Counted from the stretch's first letter, positions 51,657 through 61,118 are shown. The stretch: DNA of 64,000 bases from Candidatus Endonucleibacter bathymodioli (GCA_030674915.1 JASXSV010000012.1:1-64000), one strand, 5' to 3'. Numbers and translations: made by a program. The notes: generated from the sequence alone by a model not told the origin.

Positions 51657-53804
51657 ATGAGTGAGTGGGAGGGATTAGATAAAGAGGATGTTCGCTTTGA
51701 TCCACTGCTGGATGGTTTAATCTTATTGACTTATTTAATGGGTGCGCCTTATGCAAGAGATGCACTTACTGCGGGTCTGCCTATTGAAGCTGGGAAACTG
51801 GATGCAAAAAACTTTGCTACTGCGGCAGAAAGAGCTGGGTTAAGTACACGCTTATTTAAGCGTGATTTAGATTCTTTATCTGACTTGACACTGCCTGCAC
51901 TAGCCTTGTTGAATGGGAAGCAAGTGGCGATTATTTTAGCGATTGATAAAGATAAAAAATGCTATTCCATTATGCGTCCAGAAACAGGTAAGTCAGAAGA
52001 AATAGTTTCTTTTGAAAATTTAGAGAAGGAATATTTAGGTTATGTGTATTTAATTAAGAAACATCACAGGTTTGATGGGCGTCAAGAAGATACTCTTAAT
52101 ATAAAAGTAAATCATTGGTTTTGGGGGGCGTTAGCGAAATCATGGAAGATATATAAAGATGTGCTTTTAGTTTCTGTGCTGGTTAATTTGATTGTGCTTG
52201 CTGCGCCACTGTACACTCGTAATGTTTACGATAGAGTTATTCCTAACAATGCTATGGACACACTATGGACTTTCACTATAGGAGTGTTTATTGCTTATAC
52301 CTTTGATCTTTTCTTACGTATTATAAGAGCTTATTTTTTAGATCTTGCAGGGAAAAAAAGCGATGTAATGTTATCGGCACTTATTTTCGAAAAAGTGCAA
52401 GCTAGCGAACTAGGCGTTAGACCAAAATCGGTAGGCACCTTTTCTAAACAATTAACTGATTTTGATTCTATTCGAGATATGATCACCTCAAGTACGATGA
52501 CATTACTGATAGATTTGCCTTTTACGCTGCTATTTTTATTTGTTATATATTTGATTGGGAGTACTTTGGTGTTTGTGCCGATAGTGGCTATGATATTTAT
52601 TTTGCTTTTTAGTATTTATGCACATAACGCAATGAAGTACACCGTTGAACAAACATATAAGGCATCTGCAGAAAAAAATGGTTTGTTGTATGAAACGCTT
52701 TCATCACCTGAATCAGTCAAAGCCTACAATATGCAGTCGCGGAATCAAAAGAAATGGGAGGATGTTACTGGAGAAATTTCAGGTTGGAGTATTAAAACTA
52801 AAATGCTTTCTACAGCGGTTGGTTCGTGGTCAAACTATGTTCAACAAATAGCTACTGTTGCCTCCGTTGTGCTTGGCGTTTATTTAATTAGCGATGCAAA
52901 GCTTACTATGGGTGGATTAATTGCCGTTTCTATGCTTTTAGGACGAACTATTGCACCAATGCGCCAAGTTGCTTCACTCGTTACGCGTCTTCATGGTGCA
53001 AAAGAGGCATTTGCGTCTTTGGATAAATTAATGGCAAATCCAGTAGAGATTGATAAAGAAAAAACCTATTTACAAAAAGATAAACTTGATGGTGGTTTTG
53101 AATTTAAAGAGGTGGATTTTGCATATCCTGAAGCTGGTATCCTAGCATTACATAATATTAGTTTTACAATTAAACCTGGAGAAAAAGTAGGTGTGCTAGG
53201 GCGAATTGGATCAGGTAAGTCAACATTAGGGAAATTATTGTTGAGATTTTATCTGCCAAGTAAAGGCGCTATTTATGTAGACGGCAAGGATATTAATCAG
53301 CTTAGCCCTCACGTATTACGAAAAAACATTGGCTATATACCGCAGCACGTACATCTTTTCTTTGGCACGATAAAAGATAATATAAAAATTGGGGTGGAAT
53401 ATATCGACGATGCAAGAGTACAAATGGTGGCTGAAATGGCAGGTGTCACTGACTTTACAGATAAACATCCGAAGGGGTTAGATATGGTAGTAGGAGAAAT
53501 GGGGCAAAACCTTTCTGGTGGACAGCGGCAGTTAGTTGCTTTGGCAAGAGCATTAATTTTGTTCCCTAAAATATTGATTATGGATGAGCCTAGTTCTAGC
53601 ATGGATCAAGCTAGTGAGAAAATATTGTTAGATCGTTTAAAACATATTGTGAAAGACCGTACTCTCATTATTGCGACGCATAGAGCTTCACTGCTAGCAT
53701 TGGTTGATAATTTAATGGTCATTGAATCAGGTCAGCTGGTTGCGTTTGGGAGTAAGGCTGACGTGAAGGCACAACTTAATAAGCAGCCAGGAAGTACATT
53801 ATGA
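51657..53804 (+). CDS. Type I secretion ABC transporter (LapB-like)
   Basis: The protein has 715 residues with an N-terminal C39-peptidase-like domain (about 1-135) lacking the catalytic Cys, as in adhesin and RTX exporters. A six-helix membrane domain (~155-430) and an ATPase domain follow. Walker A is 'GRIGSGKSTL' near 515, the signature 'LSGGQRQ' near 619, Walker B 'ILIMDEPSSS' and the H-loop 'ATHR'. It powers export of the adhesin encoded upstream. I start at ATG 51657, which has AGGA nine bases upstream; a longer frame begins with TTG at 51627. It overlaps the adaptor gene by four bases. Confidence 0.92.
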   Translation: MSEWEGLDKEDVRFDPLLDGLILLTYLMGAPYARDALTAGLPIEAGKLDAKNFATAAERAGLSTRLFKRDLDSLSDLTLPALALLNGKQVAIILAIDKDKKCYSIMRPETGKSEEIVSFENLEKEYLGYVYLIKKHHRFDGRQEDTLNIKVNHWFWGALAKSWKIYKDVLLVSVLVNLIVLAAPLYTRNVYDRVIPNNAMDTLWTFTIGVFIAYTFDLFLRIIRAYFLDLAGKKSDVMLSALIFEKVQASELGVRPKSVGTFSKQLTDFDSIRDMITSSTMTLLIDLPFTLLFLFVIYLIGSTLVFVPIVAMIFILLFSIYAHNAMKYTVEQTYKASAEKNGLLYETLSSPESVKAYNMQSRNQKKWEDVTGEISGWSIKTKMLSTAVGSWSNYVQQIATVASVVLGVYLISDAKLTMGGLIAVSMLLGRTIAPMRQVASLVTRLHGAKEAFASLDKLMANPVEIDKEKTYLQKDKLDGGFEFKEVDFAYPEAGILALHNISFTIKPGEKVGVLGRIGSGKSTLGKLLLRFYLPSKGAIYVDGKDINQLSPHVLRKNIGYIPQHVHLFFGTIKDNIKIGVEYIDDARVQMVAEMAGVTDFTDKHPKGLDMVVGEMGQNLSGGQRQLVALARALILFPKILIMDEPSSSMDQASEKILLDRLKHIVKDRTLIIATHRASLLALVDNLMVIESGQLVAFGSKADVKAQLNKQPGSTL

Positions 53805-55171
53805 GCTGGTTAACACAAGCAAGAGTTTTTTTCTCAGAAATAAAAATGGCTAAAAACTCAGAAGAAAACGAAGTGGATGTCGTGCACAAAGGAGATTTAG
53901 AGTTTGTTTCCTCTGCAAGTGAAGCACGTTTATTAGCGGTTCCTCAAGGGGCTTCTTTCTTAATAATTTTGGCAGTGTTTGCCACAATAGCACTTATTTT
54001 ATGGGCGTCAATCATGGAGGTAGATGAAATAGCTAAGGCGCATGGAAAGGTTATACCTTCTAAACACGTTCAATTAATACAAAGCCTTGAAGGGGGAATT
54101 GTAAAGGAAATAAATGTGATTGAAGGGCAAGCCGTACAGGTAGGAGACGTGCTTGTTGTTATTGATGATGTTTATGCTCAGTCTGATGTAGATGAAAATG
54201 CTAATTCTTATAATGCTCTTTTAGCTAGATTTGTCTCTTTGACTGCCAGACTTAAAAATAAGGAGTCCGTAGAATTTCCTGAAGAATTGCAAAGTCATGT
54301 CAAAATTATTACACAGGAGAGAGAGAGGTTTAATGCTAGACGTCATAAGGATGAATCGGAAATTTTAGAACTTGAATTTTCTATTAAGCAAAAGCATCAA
54401 GAGTATGAGTCAGCAGTAAGCGAAAAAAGAGCGCAAGACGCAAATTATAAATTATCTGTACAGGAAATGGTGCTTAATGAACCACTACTTAAAAGTGGAG
54501 CCATATCTAAAGTTGAATATTTACATATTAGGCAGAAGACTAATGAGTCTCTGTCCAGATTGAATCATGCTAATAATAATGTGCCTAAAATGCAAGCATC
54601 TTTAAGTGAAGCAATGCAAAAAAGAGAATCTTATATACATGAAGCTAAGTATCAGGATGAAAAAGAGCGTAATGAGCTTCAAGCCAAACTAAATACCATG
54701 AGTTCTAAAGGTGTTTCACTTCAAGCCAAACTGAGTCATTCTGTTATAAGTTCACCAGTTGTAGGGATAGTTAAAAAAATAAACTTTAATACAGTAGGTG
54801 GAGTAATTCGCTCGGGAATGGACATAATGGAAATAGTGCCAACGGATGACAAATTACTTATTGAAGTAGAAGTTAAGCCCAAAGATATTGGATTTATTAG
54901 TGCGGGGTTGCCAGCTGTAGTTAAAGTCACTGCATTTGACTTTAGCACGTATGGAGGGTTGGAAGGCGTTGTGACGTTTATTAGCGCTGATACTATTACA
55001 GATAAAAAAGGGAATAGCTTTTACCTATCACGCATTCGTACGAAAAGTAATATTTTGAAAGATAAAAACAATGAAGAGCATGCTATTATTCCTGGAATGA
55101 AAACTGAGGTTCGTATAGTTTTAGATAAGAAAAGTATTTTATCTTACATCCTAAATCCTATGTTGAAATAG
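53801..55171 (+). CDS. Type I secretion adaptor, HlyD family (LapC-like)
   Basis: The protein has 456 residues: a cytoplasmic N-terminus, one membrane helix (about 47-70), a lipoyl half near 'IVKEINVIEGQAVQVGDVLV', a long coiled-coil region (~130-310), the second lipoyl half ('VVGIVKKINFNTVGGVI') and a C-terminal beta domain with the HlyD-family 'GMKTEVRI' end. It bridges the ABC transporter to the outer-membrane channel. It is coupled to the exporter gene by an ATGA overlap. The matching channel gene follows after a 494-bp gap. Confidence 0.92.
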   Translation: MSWLTQARVFFSEIKMAKNSEENEVDVVHKGDLEFVSSASEARLLAVPQGASFLIILAVFATIALILWASIMEVDEIAKAHGKVIPSKHVQLIQSLEGGIVKEINVIEGQAVQVGDVLVVIDDVYAQSDVDENANSYNALLARFVSLTARLKNKESVEFPEELQSHVKIITQERERFNARRHKDESEILELEFSIKQKHQEYESAVSEKRAQDANYKLSVQEMVLNEPLLKSGAISKVEYLHIRQKTNESLSRLNHANNNVPKMQASLSEAMQKRESYIHEAKYQDEKERNELQAKLNTMSSKGVSLQAKLSHSVISSPVVGIVKKINFNTVGGVIRSGMDIMEIVPTDDKLLIEVEVKPKDIGFISAGLPAVVKVTAFDFSTYGGLEGVVTFISADTITDKKGNSFYLSRIRTKSNILKDKNNEEHAIIPGMKTEVRIVLDKKSILSYILNPMLK

Positions 55172-55665
55172 AATATAATAGGGTTTAAATGCTGGGCTGG
55201 AGCCATCGCCCAATCATTTGATGGTATTGAAGGCTCACGAAACTGGGTGACCACTATGTCCGATATTACAATAAAGAACACCGATACATAGAGAAATGAA
55301 ATTCCTGAGGTTCAATAATCTGCAAGGGTTATTCTGAAACTCTCATGAGTAACAGGCAAATGTCGCAATGAAATGATTCTATTTGAGTAGAGGAGGTGAT
55401 GGTATTGGTATGCATTGGCTGTCAATTTAGTATGAATCATTTTCATTAGGAATTCACGATATAGGGGAATCAAATGAATATATTGTCTGGATAAAACACC
55501 CTCATTACAATCACATGGTGATTAATGTTATTTAATGAAGGCCTGTTTTGAGCATTTGTTATTGGCAGTTGTCTAATAATTATTTGTCATTACATATTTA
55601 TAAAATTTATGTTTCCGGTTATGTTGGAATAACGTATCGGTTTATTTATGTGCTAAGGAGTGAAA
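55172..55665. other. Gap between adaptor and channel genes
   Basis: About 490 bp with no supported gene interrupt what is usually a tight operon. This suggests a separate promoter for the channel gene or an old insertion now decayed. No transposase piece could be identified. Confidence 0.4.
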
Positions 55666-57054
55666 ATGATTACAATTAAGAGCATGGTTGATAAGGCAAG
55701 TATTTGTATTTTATGTTGTAGTGCAACAGTACATGCCATAACTCTGGAGCAGTCGTTATTTGATACATTACAAAGTAGCCCAGATATGGCCGAGGCTATT
55801 CAGCAGTATTATGCGGCTAAGTCAGACAAAAACATTGCCGTAGGTGGTTTTTTACCTAGGTTAGACTTGTTTGCGGATGCGGGTGTAGAAGATATTGATA
55901 GAAACAATATGAAGGACACCCATAGAGACAGAACTAGTGCAAAGCTTAGACTGTCAATACCTGTATTTAAAGGTTTTGCAAATGTGAATGCACACGATCG
56001 TGCATCTGCCGCAATGATGTCGAGTTACTACAAAAGCATGTCTCAAGCAGAAATGATCGCATTAAACCTCACGAAGTGCTATATCGATGTATTAAAATCG
56101 ACAGATGTCGTTGTGATGTCGGAAGAGAATCTGGTGCATCATCAAAGAACATACGATCTAATTCTTAAACGAGCTAATCAAGGGGTTTCAAATCAAGCAG
56201 ATTTATCACAAATAAAAAGCCGGTTAGCAAGATCAAGAGCAAATATGGTTTCGGCAAGAAGCAATTATCATAATACGAAAATTAGCTATAGGCAAGTCAC
56301 TGGAGTTTTTCCAAAGCAGTTGAATAGGCCTAAAGTTGATAGTAATTATATACCTAAGAGCAGCGAACAAGTGATCGAGTTGGCTTTTGCAAATCATCAA
56401 GTACTACGTTCCAGTAAGTGTAATGTAGATGCATATACGTCGGCTTCTAAAGAAAAAAGTGCTCACTATTACCCAAACTTTGATGTTGTGGCAGACATGA
56501 CATGGAAAGATGATGTTGCAGGATTTAGGGGGCGTGAAAAGGAATGGCGTATTTTGCTAGAAATGAAGTGGAACTTATTTGCTGGAGGCCAAGAAAGTTC
56601 AGCTCACAAAAAAGCACTTTCTCAAGAAGAAGCTGGTAGAATGAAATTAAATAGTGTGATGAGAGAAGTTAAAGGCAATGCTGAGGCTTCTTGGACGGCT
56701 TATGAGTATTTAAAGAAAGAGCAAATTTTTCTAGAAGAATATGTAGAACAAACCGCAAAAACTGAAAAGCTCTATGAACAGCAATTTAAAGCTGGTAAGC
56801 GCTCATTGCTGGATTTACTTGATTCACAAAATGAATTGTTTCAAGCAAGACAAGCTTATGTTGAGGCCGATTATAATTACTTGTATGCTCAGTATCGTGT
56901 TGTGGCGAGTATGAGTTACATTTTAGACGCTTTAAATGTTAATGTTATGAATGGTTTACGCGAGAAAGATACCGAGACCAAGGACAAGACAAAGACTATG
57001 ACCAAGACCAAAGCTAAGACCTCTACCAAGGCCACGACCAAGGCCACTATCTGA
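55666..57054 (+). CDS. TolC-family outer-membrane channel of type I secretion
   Basis: The protein has 462 residues with a signal peptide ending near 'SATVHA', then two structural repeats of the TolC fold: long helices ('MAEAIQQYYAAKSDKNIAVG', 'DLSQIKSRLARSRANMVSA', 'SLLDLLDSQNELFQARQAYV') and short beta-strand segments. It forms the trimeric exit duct for the adhesin and possibly for the RND pump. The start is ATG 55666: AAGGAG at 55655-55660 would overlap the in-frame GTG at 55660. The last ~30 residues are a Lys/Thr tail from a degenerate 6-bp repeat (ACCAAG-like), atypical for TolC and likely of recent origin. Confidence 0.9.
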   Translation: MITIKSMVDKASICILCCSATVHAITLEQSLFDTLQSSPDMAEAIQQYYAAKSDKNIAVGGFLPRLDLFADAGVEDIDRNNMKDTHRDRTSAKLRLSIPVFKGFANVNAHDRASAAMMSSYYKSMSQAEMIALNLTKCYIDVLKSTDVVVMSEENLVHHQRTYDLILKRANQGVSNQADLSQIKSRLARSRANMVSARSNYHNTKISYRQVTGVFPKQLNRPKVDSNYIPKSSEQVIELAFANHQVLRSSKCNVDAYTSASKEKSAHYYPNFDVVADMTWKDDVAGFRGREKEWRILLEMKWNLFAGGQESSAHKKALSQEEAGRMKLNSVMREVKGNAEASWTAYEYLKKEQIFLEEYVEQTAKTEKLYEQQFKAGKRSLLDLLDSQNELFQARQAYVEADYNYLYAQYRVVASMSYILDALNVNVMNGLREKDTETKDKTKTMTKTKAKTSTKATTKATI

Positions 57055-57159
57055 TCAGATAATAAGTCCTTAATAAACAGAAGAATTATTGTCTTGTGTT
57101 TGAAAACGATAACGTTGATGTATCAACAAAAATAATTTAGTTATGCTAGGTATCTAATT

Positions 57160-57879
57160 ATGAAAATCAAAATTACTTTATGTGTATTAGTTATAATCGG
57201 CTTAATGTCTGCTTGTACCAAAGGTGTAAAAGATAACAGGAATGAAAGTTTCTCAAGTGGTCTACCGTCAGGAGAGACAAAACCTATCAGTAAAGAGTAT
57301 CCAGCAAATACGCTAAAACTCGAAACTACAGGTTCTCTTGATGATAGTGATCATGACGGTGTGATAGACATGAGAGATAATTGTAAAATGTCATCTGATG
57401 GCGTTGAAGTTGATAATAATGGCTGTGAAATGTCATACGACAAAATAACAAGTATTAATATTGGCATACAATTTGACACCAGTAGCTCAGTAGTTAAAAA
57501 GGAATACTATAAAAAAATAGAGGATATTGCAGAGATACACAAAACTTTTGATAATAATATAATACTTATTGAAGGTCATACCGATAGCACAGGTACAGAT
57601 AAGATAAATATAGCTTTATCAAAAGAGAGAGCGGAAGTTGTGGCGCTAATTTTAGTTAATAAATTCGGGGTTAAGAAAAATGAGTTATTAATTACGGGCT
57701 TTTCTGGTGATATGCCTGTTGCAAGTAATAAGACTGCCGAGGGGCGTGCACAAAATCGGCGCATGATAGCACGTTTTGCATCCAAGAAAAGAATAATGAA
57801 AAAGACATGGAATATTTGGACAATGGAATTAGGAAGTAAAAAAAGTGAAGTAAGGGAATATTATAAGTTATTAGAATAA
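57160..57879 (+). CDS. OmpA-family peptidoglycan-binding lipoprotein
   Basis: The protein has 239 residues with a lipobox 'LMSAC' (Cys19). A thrombospondin-type-3-like calcium motif 'DSDHDGVIDMRDNC' (~67-80) leads into an OmpA C-terminal domain (~96-205). The domain has 'IQFDTSSSVV', 'IEGHTDSTGTDKINIALSKE' and 'GRAQNRRM', including the Asp and Arg that bind diaminopimelate. A basic tail of ~35 residues is unusual. OmpA-like lipoproteins often sit in LapA/BapA-type adhesin operons, where they tether the envelope to peptidoglycan. It lies 105 bp downstream of the channel gene on the same strand. Confidence 0.9.
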   Translation: MKIKITLCVLVIIGLMSACTKGVKDNRNESFSSGLPSGETKPISKEYPANTLKLETTGSLDDSDHDGVIDMRDNCKMSSDGVEVDNNGCEMSYDKITSINIGIQFDTSSSVVKKEYYKKIEDIAEIHKTFDNNIILIEGHTDSTGTDKINIALSKERAEVVALILVNKFGVKKNELLITGFSGDMPVASNKTAEGRAQNRRMIARFASKKRIMKKTWNIWTMELGSKKSEVREYYKLLE

Positions 57880-58295
57880 TATTTCAGTTAAATGAATATG
57901 ATGCTTTAATAATAGATAATATACGTTAATTATTGGAGTGTCATTATATGACCCAGTATTCATGGTGAATTGAAGACACGGTTCCATATTAAAAAACATC
58001 AGGGTCACTTTGTTTAATAGCACGGTACAATACACAGATGTAGAATCTTGCATTGCCTGTAAATAGATACCCCTGATGATTTTAGCATGTGGTTATCTTA
58101 TGACGGCAGTAATACTGTGGGTGTGTATATCTCTTTTCTTTGAATATCTGAGGTTGCTTCTATGTTTTCTGTCCTTAAAGCAAAGTCTTTAGGTGGACTT
58201 ATGCCTGAGCTCATCCAACAATTTCATAAGGTGTAATTCATGCTATAAATAAATAGTTTTTATAAGTAAAAATAATATAAGTAAATGTAATAAAT
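57880..58295. other. Intergenic region, nothing recognised
   Basis: About 415 bp between the OmpA-like gene and the IS30 insertion. A 24-codon frame at about 58161 has no support. Confidence 0.35.
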
Positions 58296-59377
58296 CGCGG
58301 ATTTTAGTCATAAGTGCCCCTTAAAATTTATGCAGCTAACGCCATTTCACTATAAATCTCATCAGGTGTTTTAAAGTCTAACAGTTTTCTTGGTCTTTGG
58401 TTTAGTCGGTTTTGTATATCTAAAATTTCTTTGTCAGTGACATTATCCAAAGATTGGCTTTTGGGCAAATATTGTCTTATCAAACCATTATGATTTTCAT
58501 TCAAACCTCGTTCCCACGAGGAGTAAGGGTGAGCAAAATAGGTATCTACGTTAAGCTTTTTCTTGATTTTTTCATGAAAGGCGAACTCCTTTCCGTTATC
58601 AAATGTGATCGTGAGTAAGTCTGATTGGTAAGGCTTGAGCATCGTTATAATTGCTTTCGTCACCACGTCAGCGTGCTTTGAAGGAACACGTTTTACCAAA
58701 TTTAATTTACTCACTCTTTCCGTTAATGTAACCAGTACACCCTTGTGTCTTTTGCCAATTACAGTGTCTGCTTCCCAATCGCCTAAACGTATTTTTTGAT
58801 CCACAATTCCAGGTCGATCATCAATGCTAACACGGTTTCGGATCTGGCCTCGTGCATCGGGCTTTCTTGTTCTTTGCTTATACTTCTTGTGCCGAAGATG
58901 TTGATACAAGCAACCACCCCCAGCTTTGTCCTCTCGAATAAACTGGTAAATCGTAGCGGGACATACAGAAGGTTGATTATCTCGTTTAAGGCGTCCTTGT
59001 ATTTGCTCAGGGCTCCACTGCTTACTTAGTCTGTCAGTAATTTTATCTTTCAGTTCAGCTACCATCTTGGTCGCTTTTGGTTTCTGTTGATGACGTTCCT
59101 GCGCAAAATTATGTGCTTGCTTCGGGCGATAACCTCTAGCCCCTGTATTTCTAGCCAACTCTCTTTTAACGGTACTCAAATCACGCCTTAAGTCTTGGGC
59201 GATAATTTCATTTGAAACTCCTGCTTTTTTCTCTGACCAAATCTGGTATCTTTCTTCTTGAGTCAGGTGGGTATAACGCTTATTCATAAGTGGTCTCACA
59301 TTGGTTTTTGGTAGAACCGTGAGTGTACCCTCTGGCTCAACTTTTTCAATATGGCGCACTTATGACTGAAATCCGCG
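58296..59377 (-). mobile_element. Complete IS30-family insertion sequence (copy 2)
   Basis: The element is 1082 bp, in inverse orientation to the copy at 9989, with the same imperfect terminal repeats. It is flanked by the 3-bp direct repeat AAT (58293-58295 and 59378-59380). It lacks one base present near the 3' end of copy 1. Very high identity between copies means recent transposition. Confidence 0.93.
58328..59287 (-). CDS. IS30-family transposase
   Basis: The protein has 319 residues from the Met of 'MNKRYTHLTQEER', with the same start reasoning as for the copy at 10079. It is intact, with the 'WEADTVIG', 'TFDNGKEF' and 'NENHNGLIRQYLPK' DDE blocks. Over the 343-codon frame, only three residue differences from the other copy were noticed (two before this Met and one Ser/Ala). 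Confidence 0.93.
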   Translation of the reverse strand: MNKRYTHLTQEERYQIWSEKKAGVSNEIIAQDLRRDLSTVKRELARNTGARGYRPKQAHNFAQERHQQKPKATKMVAELKDKITDRLSKQWSPEQIQGRLKRDNQPSVCPATIYQFIREDKAGGGCLYQHLRHKKYKQRTRKPDARGQIRNRVSIDDRPGIVDQKIRLGDWEADTVIGKRHKGVLVTLTERVSKLNLVKRVPSKHADVVTKAIITMLKPYQSDLLTITFDNGKEFAFHEKIKKKLNVDTYFAHPYSSWERGLNENHNGLIRQYLPKSQSLDNVTDKEILDIQNRLNQRPRKLLDFKTPDEIYSEMALAA

Positions 59378-59495
59378 AATGGTTATATACGGTAAGAATG
59401 TTATTATCTCTTTTATTAAAAGGTTATACGTTTTTGGGAGGTGTGTAATAATGGTTAGAAGATATAAAGAATACAATTAGGCGAAGAATTTCTCG

Positions 59496-59517
59496 TTCCC
59501 ACTCTGCTGCGTGGGAA
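59496..59517. repeat. REP-like palindrome 1
   Basis: TTCCCAC (59496-59502) pairs with GTGGGAA (59511-59517). With the surrounding bases it resembles the dispersed 'TCCCACGC...GCGTGGGA' palindromes found between genes in many gammaproteobacteria. A second copy is at 60100-60121. Confidence 0.6.
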
Positions 59518-59541
59518 TGAATCCTAGAGTCAGCGGAAATA

Positions 59542-59618
59542 GTCTTACAACATCAACCCGACCATTTTATACGTCGCTTCGTTCTGTATAAAACGGCTGG
59601 TTAACTCAAGCGTTAGGT
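59542..59618. other. attC-like palindromic site
   Basis: The 77-bp segment runs from GTCTTAC to GTTAGGT, near-matches to the attC core sites RYYYAAC and GTTRRRY. The right side, TTAACTCAAGCGTTAGGT, is almost the same as in classical integron cassettes. The interior folds on itself: AACC...TTTTATAC on the left pairs with GTATAAAA...GGTT on the right. It lies 51 bp before the small lipoprotein gene at 59669. No integrase and no second site were seen, so it may be a solitary relic. Confidence 0.5.
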
Positions 59619-59668
59619 GAATATCACCCGTCATTTAACATATAACTCGTGGATTACAAGGATAACAA

Positions 59669-60025
59669 ATGAAAAACATTACAAAAATATTCGTATTCGG
59701 ATTGGCAATAAGTTTGCTTGCAGCTTGCGGTGAACCCGAACTAGGTACATACTCTTATAAAACACTAGATACATCCTCTGAGGAAACAAAGGAAACATCA
59801 TTTCAAGAAATCATGGATGAATTATCACCAGAAAAACAGAGAGAGTTTCAAAAAGCACTTGCTGGAATTGTGGTGTTTTCTATAATGTCATCTCATGGTA
59901 GTGATGTGTCAGAAGATGAGGCACAAGCCAAGATGAATAAAAAAATAAATGGAAAAACAGCTAAAGAGATTGTCATCATGGCTGATGAAATGAAAGAGAA
60001 AATGAAAAATAATAGTAAAAAATAA
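59669..60025 (+). CDS. Small lipoprotein of unknown function
   Basis: The protein has 118 residues with a signal ending in 'SLLAAC' (Cys20), followed by a Glu/Lys-rich, mostly helical mature part ('FQEIMDELSPEKQREFQKAL'). The helical segment with 'LSPEKQ.EF..AL' resembles the DUF6694-like small lipoproteins of proteobacteria, but I am not sure of a family. An AAGGA ribosome binding site is well placed. The attC-like site upstream suggests it may have arrived as a gene cassette. Confidence 0.7.
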   Translation: MKNITKIFVFGLAISLLAACGEPELGTYSYKTLDTSSEETKETSFQEIMDELSPEKQREFQKALAGIVVFSIMSSHGSDVSEDEAQAKMNKKINGKTAKEIVIMADEMKEKMKNNSKK

Positions 60026-60099
60026 AATATTTCAAGTAAAGCATCTCAGATGTTTATGTAGATAAAGCTAAAAAATCTAGTTTCGCAATGGCTTCCTCG

Positions 60100-60121
60100 C
60101 TCCCACGCCCCAGCGTGGGAG
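60100..60121. repeat. REP-like palindrome 2
   Basis: CTCCCACGC (60100-60108) is the perfect complement of GCGTGGGAG (60113-60121), followed by TGCATACGGAG. It is typical of widespread intergenic palindromes and related to 59496-59517. Confidence 0.7.
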
Positions 60122-60152
60122 TGCATACGGAGCTAAACTATGAACAGCTTAC

Positions 60153-60201
60153 TCTCAAATCAATTCCAAATGTGTCGGTTTTTGTTGAAATCTAGGTTAT
60201 T
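60153..60201. repeat. Dispersed ~48-bp repeat, copy 2
   Basis: It matches 1552-1599 with a few substitutions, in the same orientation. Confidence 0.5.
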
Positions 60202-60353
60202 CCCGCACCATATACTATTGAGGTAACAGGGGGGGGGTTGGAGCTTTTTCGCCAATGGTGAGGCCGGTAGGCATTCCCAAACAGAAGAGTTAACAAATTT
60301 TGGAAAATATAATTTACAAGCTTTAAGAATACATTTTTAGTGGTGCAAAAGCT

Positions 60354-61118
60354 ATGAATAAGATAACAAAGCAGCATTTTAAGGTTAATGATTTTGAAGG
60401 ACTTAAAGAATTTTATGTCGATATTCTAGGAATGCAAAACTTTTCAATAAATGGGACTATGATTTTTGGGTTCACTAAAAATAGTTGCTTCCTTCATTTT
60501 CACAAAGTACCTGTAAAACCTTATGCGTCTACGTCAAATGATTTTTATTGGAAGATTGGAGTTACATTAAAAAATCTTGATGTGGCAGTAGATTATCTTC
60601 GTGACAAGAATATAGTTATTTCTTCTCCTGTTCAATTTAAAGAAATTGGATACATGAGTAAAGTGATTGATCCAAAAGGCTTTGTCATTGAGTTACTTCA
60701 GCAAGGTTTTGTGGGATATGAAGAAAAAATATCTGAAAATGTTCATCCAATAGGCTCTCAAGGTACGCTTTCACATATCACGCTTAGAATTCATGATTTG
60801 GTAAAAGCACAAACTTATTTTGAACAACGATGTAATATGCGATTAATGTCCATTCAACCGGTTGAGGAACTTGAGTTTTGTTTATATTTTTATAGTTTTT
60901 CTAATGAGGATTTGCCGCATGAAAATTTAAAATCAGTGAAAAACAGGCAGTGGCTATGGAGAAGGCCATATACTTTTATAGAGTTACAACATATACAAAT
61001 ACCCACAGTAATATTGCATAAAACTCCTTTTGATATGGCTGGGTTTGATGGGTTTTCTTATGGTGATACTATTGAGGAATACGTGTCGTGTTCCAGTCTT
61101 ATTGATGAAATATTATAA
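60354..61118 (+). CDS. VOC-superfamily (glyoxalase/dioxygenase-like) protein
   Basis: The protein has 254 residues made of two beta-alpha-beta-beta-beta modules. Module 1 (1-~118) starts 'KQHFKVNDFEGLKEFYVDIL' and ends 'VIDPKGFVIELLQQ'; module 2 starts 'LSHITLRIHDLVKAQTYFEQ'. The His residues at module starts and the Glu in 'FVIELL' are candidate metal ligands. The second module ends with a less typical 'FIELQHIQIP'. Members include glyoxalase I, extradiol dioxygenases and resistance proteins, so the reaction cannot be assigned. It sits upstream of, and may be unrelated to, the YeeE/YedE pair 150 bp away. Confidence 0.75.
   Translation: MNKITKQHFKVNDFEGLKEFYVDILGMQNFSINGTMIFGFTKNSCFLHFHKVPVKPYASTSNDFYWKIGVTLKNLDVAVDYLRDKNIVISSPVQFKEIGYMSKVIDPKGFVIELLQQGFVGYEEKISENVHPIGSQGTLSHITLRIHDLVKAQTYFEQRCNMRLMSIQPVEELEFCLYFYSFSNEDLPHENLKSVKNRQWLWRRPYTFIELQHIQIPTVILHKTPFDMAGFDGFSYGDTIEEYVSCSSLIDEIL

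Larger units (their letters stand above)
60026..60353. other. Intergenic region with REP-like palindrome and dispersed repeat
   Basis: No gene is seen. It contains the palindrome at 60100-60121, the dispersed repeat at 60153-60201 and a run of nine G at 60229-60237. Confidence 0.45.
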
